Assembly: GCA_002245135.1 (NCBI GenBank)
Contig: NGBS01001181.1
Coordinates: 1 to 64,000 of the forward strand
Reading direction: 5' to 3'
DNA: 64,000 nt
Origin: Proteromonas lacertae
Lineage: Eukaryota > Sar > Bigyra > Opalinata > Proteromonadidae
In this document: piece after piece, positions 61,676 to 64,000 of the stretch
How the letters are laid out: each line of letters starts with the position of its first letter
How positions within the stretch are numbered: the stretch's first letter is position 1
The notes under the pieces: model-generated
The model's input: only the letters and a program-made list of their open reading frames with translations
The model's database searches: none
Told to the model about the DNA's origin: nothing
Position numbers and translations under genes: made by a program

Positions 61676-63353
61676 TTAATGTCTAGGTTCGCTCACTATT
61701 CTAGAAGTTCTTCTCATATATGAATTATTACTTATGTTTTTCTCACTACTATTCTGTTTAATTAAACTGTTTCTAGCTGATAATATCTCAGATTTCCTTT
61801 CATCTTCTTCAGTCAAATACTCATTCAAAGCATGCATCACAAAATCTCTAATTCCATTTCTCATTTTTGCTTTTTTAATCAACAAATAATGGTTATATTT
61901 CAAATGTGGTTTTGCTACTAATTTCTTTGATATTTCTTTCACTTTTGTTTCATCAGGATCAAGGAATATATCCTTTATATCATTTTCAGTAGCTATATAA
62001 TTAGTATATCTATTAGCAGTCTTAGTTTCAATGTAATTCTGTTGTCGAATATCTGTTAAAAACATTCCACAATATTTGATTTTATATTTATCTGGCAGTT
62101 TTGTTATTCTTGTGATTTTCACGTTACTACTTACATTTATATGATTTTGCAACATCCTTTCTTTAACTGCTTTCAATTCTTGTGCTTTCTGAGCATTATA
62201 TTGTTTTAATACTTGATTCTCTACTTTATCCCAATATAAATATAATAATTGTTTTTTAGCTTTTATTATTTCATTGTTATATAGTAATATTCTTTTAACT
62301 TTCATGCATTGATGTAAATAAATTTTCATTGATAAAAAGAGTTTTCTATATACTTTTCTTTGTTTTAAAAATTCACATAAATGTGTTGAAGCTATATTAA
62401 TATCTTCAATACAAGTTGATAATCTTCTTCTTCTTCTAATTTGAGGCATTAATACTTCCCAAATCACTTGTCTTACATGATAAAATAATTTTGAATGTTT
62501 TGATAATGAATTATAATATGGAATATAAATAGTTTTTAAATATTTAAGTTTGTTAATAATCTGAATAACGATAAATAATGTATGTATTTTCCTTTTATTA
62601 TTCAATTTCCTTAGTTTTTGTTCTTTTAATTTCCTTCTTATTTCCCATCTATTCATTGATTCAATATATTTCTTCTTCTTCTCTTCTAATATAATTTCAC
62701 TTCTTTCCTTTGCAGTTTCTATTCTTTGTTTTTCATGTAATGAATTTTCAAACACTCTATTTCTTCTATTTATTGGACTAAAATAATTTGATTGGATCTT
62801 CTCCAAATGTTGATCTATTCTTGAATGTCTTCTCTCTTTCATTTCATTTTCTATGTGTTTTAATAGTTTTTCTTCCTCTTTTTCATCTTCCCTTACATTA
62901 TTTAGTTTTTGATATATTTCTAATCGAGGTGAAATACATGGTATTTTATCTAATTTCACTGGAATTTCTTTTACTGATTTTCTAGATTTCATTATTTGCG
63001 AAAAAGTTTTCGGTGTTGCTAATCTTTTCCAAACACCAGCCTCTAATGTAACTTGTTTAGTTTGGCGGATTGGAGATAAGAAGTTAACTTCTTGATTTTG
63101 TATAGGTATAACTCTCGCAGTTTGAGGTGTATTATCTAATTTTTCTGAAACATTCTTCAATGTTCTTAAACTACTCCAGTTTCTACCATTTCCTTTTGAA
63201 TCAGGATCCTATATATATATAAATTAGATAAAATACTTTAGTAGTCCATTTTGGTAATAATTCTTTATTATATACAGGAACAGCTGTTTGTAGAAGATTT
63301 AAACCTCTCAACTTGCTTTTTCTAGGCTGAATTTCTGGTAATTTCTGTAGCAT
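61676..63353 (-). CDS. Basic helical protein of an unrecognised paired family (member B)
   Basis: About 549 residues with a single 28-nt intron (63209-63236). Start MLQKLPEIQPRKSKLRG. Shares with member A: DPDSKGNGRNWSSLR right after the intron, GVWKRLATPKTFSQI, RLEIYQKLNNVRED, NYFSPINRRNR, MNRWEIRRKLKEQK, and a C-terminal block KYCGMFLTDIRQQNYIET, DIKDIFLDPDETKVK and EISKKLVAKPHLKYNH. Rich in Lys and Arg with IQ-like basic helices, no membrane segment. Function unknown. Genome context (KATNIP, dynein relic, kinesin) makes a cytoskeletal or ciliary role reasonable but unproven. Ends VSEPRH. Confidence 0.75.
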
Positions 63354-63521
63354 AATTAATTGTCTTTACTACATAAATAAATATATAAAAAATTGTTGTA
63401 TTTGGTGAGATATTCAAAAAAGAAAAACTGTTATTTTGGAATAATTTTTATACACCCACAAAAATCCCCATAAAATTTAAAAACATGAATAAATAAATAA
63501 TGAAATTAATTAAAGAGTAAA

Positions 63522-64000
63522 TTATGAGGGGATTACTATCGGATCAGGTTTTATTTCTTCCCCATCTTCGTTATACAACTTTCTTTCACTATCTGGATTA
63601 TCATCAAAATTATCTTCATACTGTCCAATCCATTCATCATCCAAGCCACTAAACTCAACTCCACCAGGTTTTAAAGTAAATAAAGCAGACTCTTTCTTAC
63701 TTTCATTAGATGACGTTTTAGAAAGTCTTTTATACTTTTTACTTGATTTTTTAGTATTATTTGTATCAGCAGAAGAACTATTATTCGGTATAAGAGATGG
63801 TTGTGAAGAAGTAGATTGTTTAGAACCTGTTGGGATGGAAGGATATGATGCTGAGTTTAAAGATAATATTTGTTGAATAATACTGTTATTATACAACACA
63901 GGATCTTGTTCTAACACATTAGAATCGATTGTATTAATAGACAATGGAGCTCCACTTGATTTAGGAGTATTTGACTTTTTATTTCTTGTATTTACATGTC
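63522..64000 (-). CDS. Hypothetical low-complexity protein, 5' end outside window
   Basis: The open frame runs in from beyond the window (KKSNTPKSSGAPLSINT) and ends VIPS then TAG at 63522. Ser/Asn/Lys-rich (SSSADTNNTKKSSKKYKR), then a more ordered acidic end: LFTLKPGGVEFSGLDDEW, QYEDNFDDNPDSERKLYNED. No known domain recognised. The start is not in the window, so length and class are unknown. Confidence 0.6.
   Translation of the reverse strand, partial: HVNTRNKKSNTPKSSGAPLSINTIDSNVLEQDPVLYNNSIIQQILSLNSASYPSIPTGSKQSTSSQPSLIPNNSSSADTNNTKKSSKKYKRLSKTSSNESKKESALFTLKPGGVEFSGLDDEWIGQYEDNFDDNPDSERKLYNEDGEEIKPDPIVIPS

Noticed and set aside
1-64000. Ciliate-type genetic code (TAA/TAG = Gln) for the whole window
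   Set aside because: CWC15, PEPCK, SART3-like, kinesin and other genes end at TAA, and mL49 and NDUFAF5 at TAG, exactly where their families end. Gln is written CAA/CAG throughout.
1-64000. tRNA, rRNA, CRISPR or transposon genes
   Set aside because: No B-box-like GTTCGAAT with a foldable context, no rRNA cores, no spaced direct repeats, and no transposase, integrase or reverse transcriptase motifs were seen by eye.

Overview
The window comes from the nuclear genome of an AT-rich, flagellated or ciliated single-celled eukaryote with working mitochondria. Aerobic mitochondria are indicated by a complex I assembly factor (NDUFAF5-like), mitochondrial ribosomal protein mL49 and succinyl-CoA synthetase beta. 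Cilia are indicated by a KATNIP (katanin-interacting protein) homologue and a decayed axonemal-type dynein heavy chain fragment. TAA, TAG and TGA all end genes, so the code looks standard. Genes are packed tightly on both strands. I placed roughly one hundred introns by eye. They are tiny (about 25-63 nt), start GTAT or GTA, end TAG, and often carry (TA)n runs. The species cannot be named from the sequence alone.

Layout: 1-9955, the 3' part of a giant AAA+/VWA midasin-like protein whose frame slips seven times. 10116-21847, a cluster of NEK-like kinase paralogues (a triple pseudokinase and four kinases sharing an unrecognised C-terminal domain), interrupted by a secreted EGF-like protein and an ATP-type PEP carboxykinase. 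22020-28694, KATNIP and L-fucokinase. 28875-34096, two small membrane proteins, NDUFAF5, an LRR pseudokinase and the splicing factor CWC15. 34199-37090, a gene-poor, partly decayed stretch: a paralogue pair flanking the dynein fragment. 37386-47174, a TPR-glycosyltransferase, rhomboid protease, DGAT/SOAT-type acyltransferase, proteasome beta1, a SART3-like U4/U6 factor and glutathione reductase. 47653-51283, three tandem nitroreductases and a Tim17-like membrane protein. 51432-64000, kinesin-14, mL49, succinyl-CoA synthetase beta, an STK16-like kinase and two paralogues of an unrecognised basic family, ending in a partial gene.

The gene content is a housekeeping mix (energy and redox metabolism, splicing, proteolysis, cilia) plus lineage-specific expansions (kinases, nitroreductases, the paired basic family). 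Many genes need a one-base frame adjustment or contain an in-frame stop although their protein reads on well. Many of the shifts lie in short homopolymers, so assembly indels are a serious explanation alongside real decay or recoding. I saw no tRNA, rRNA, CRISPR array or recognisable mobile element.
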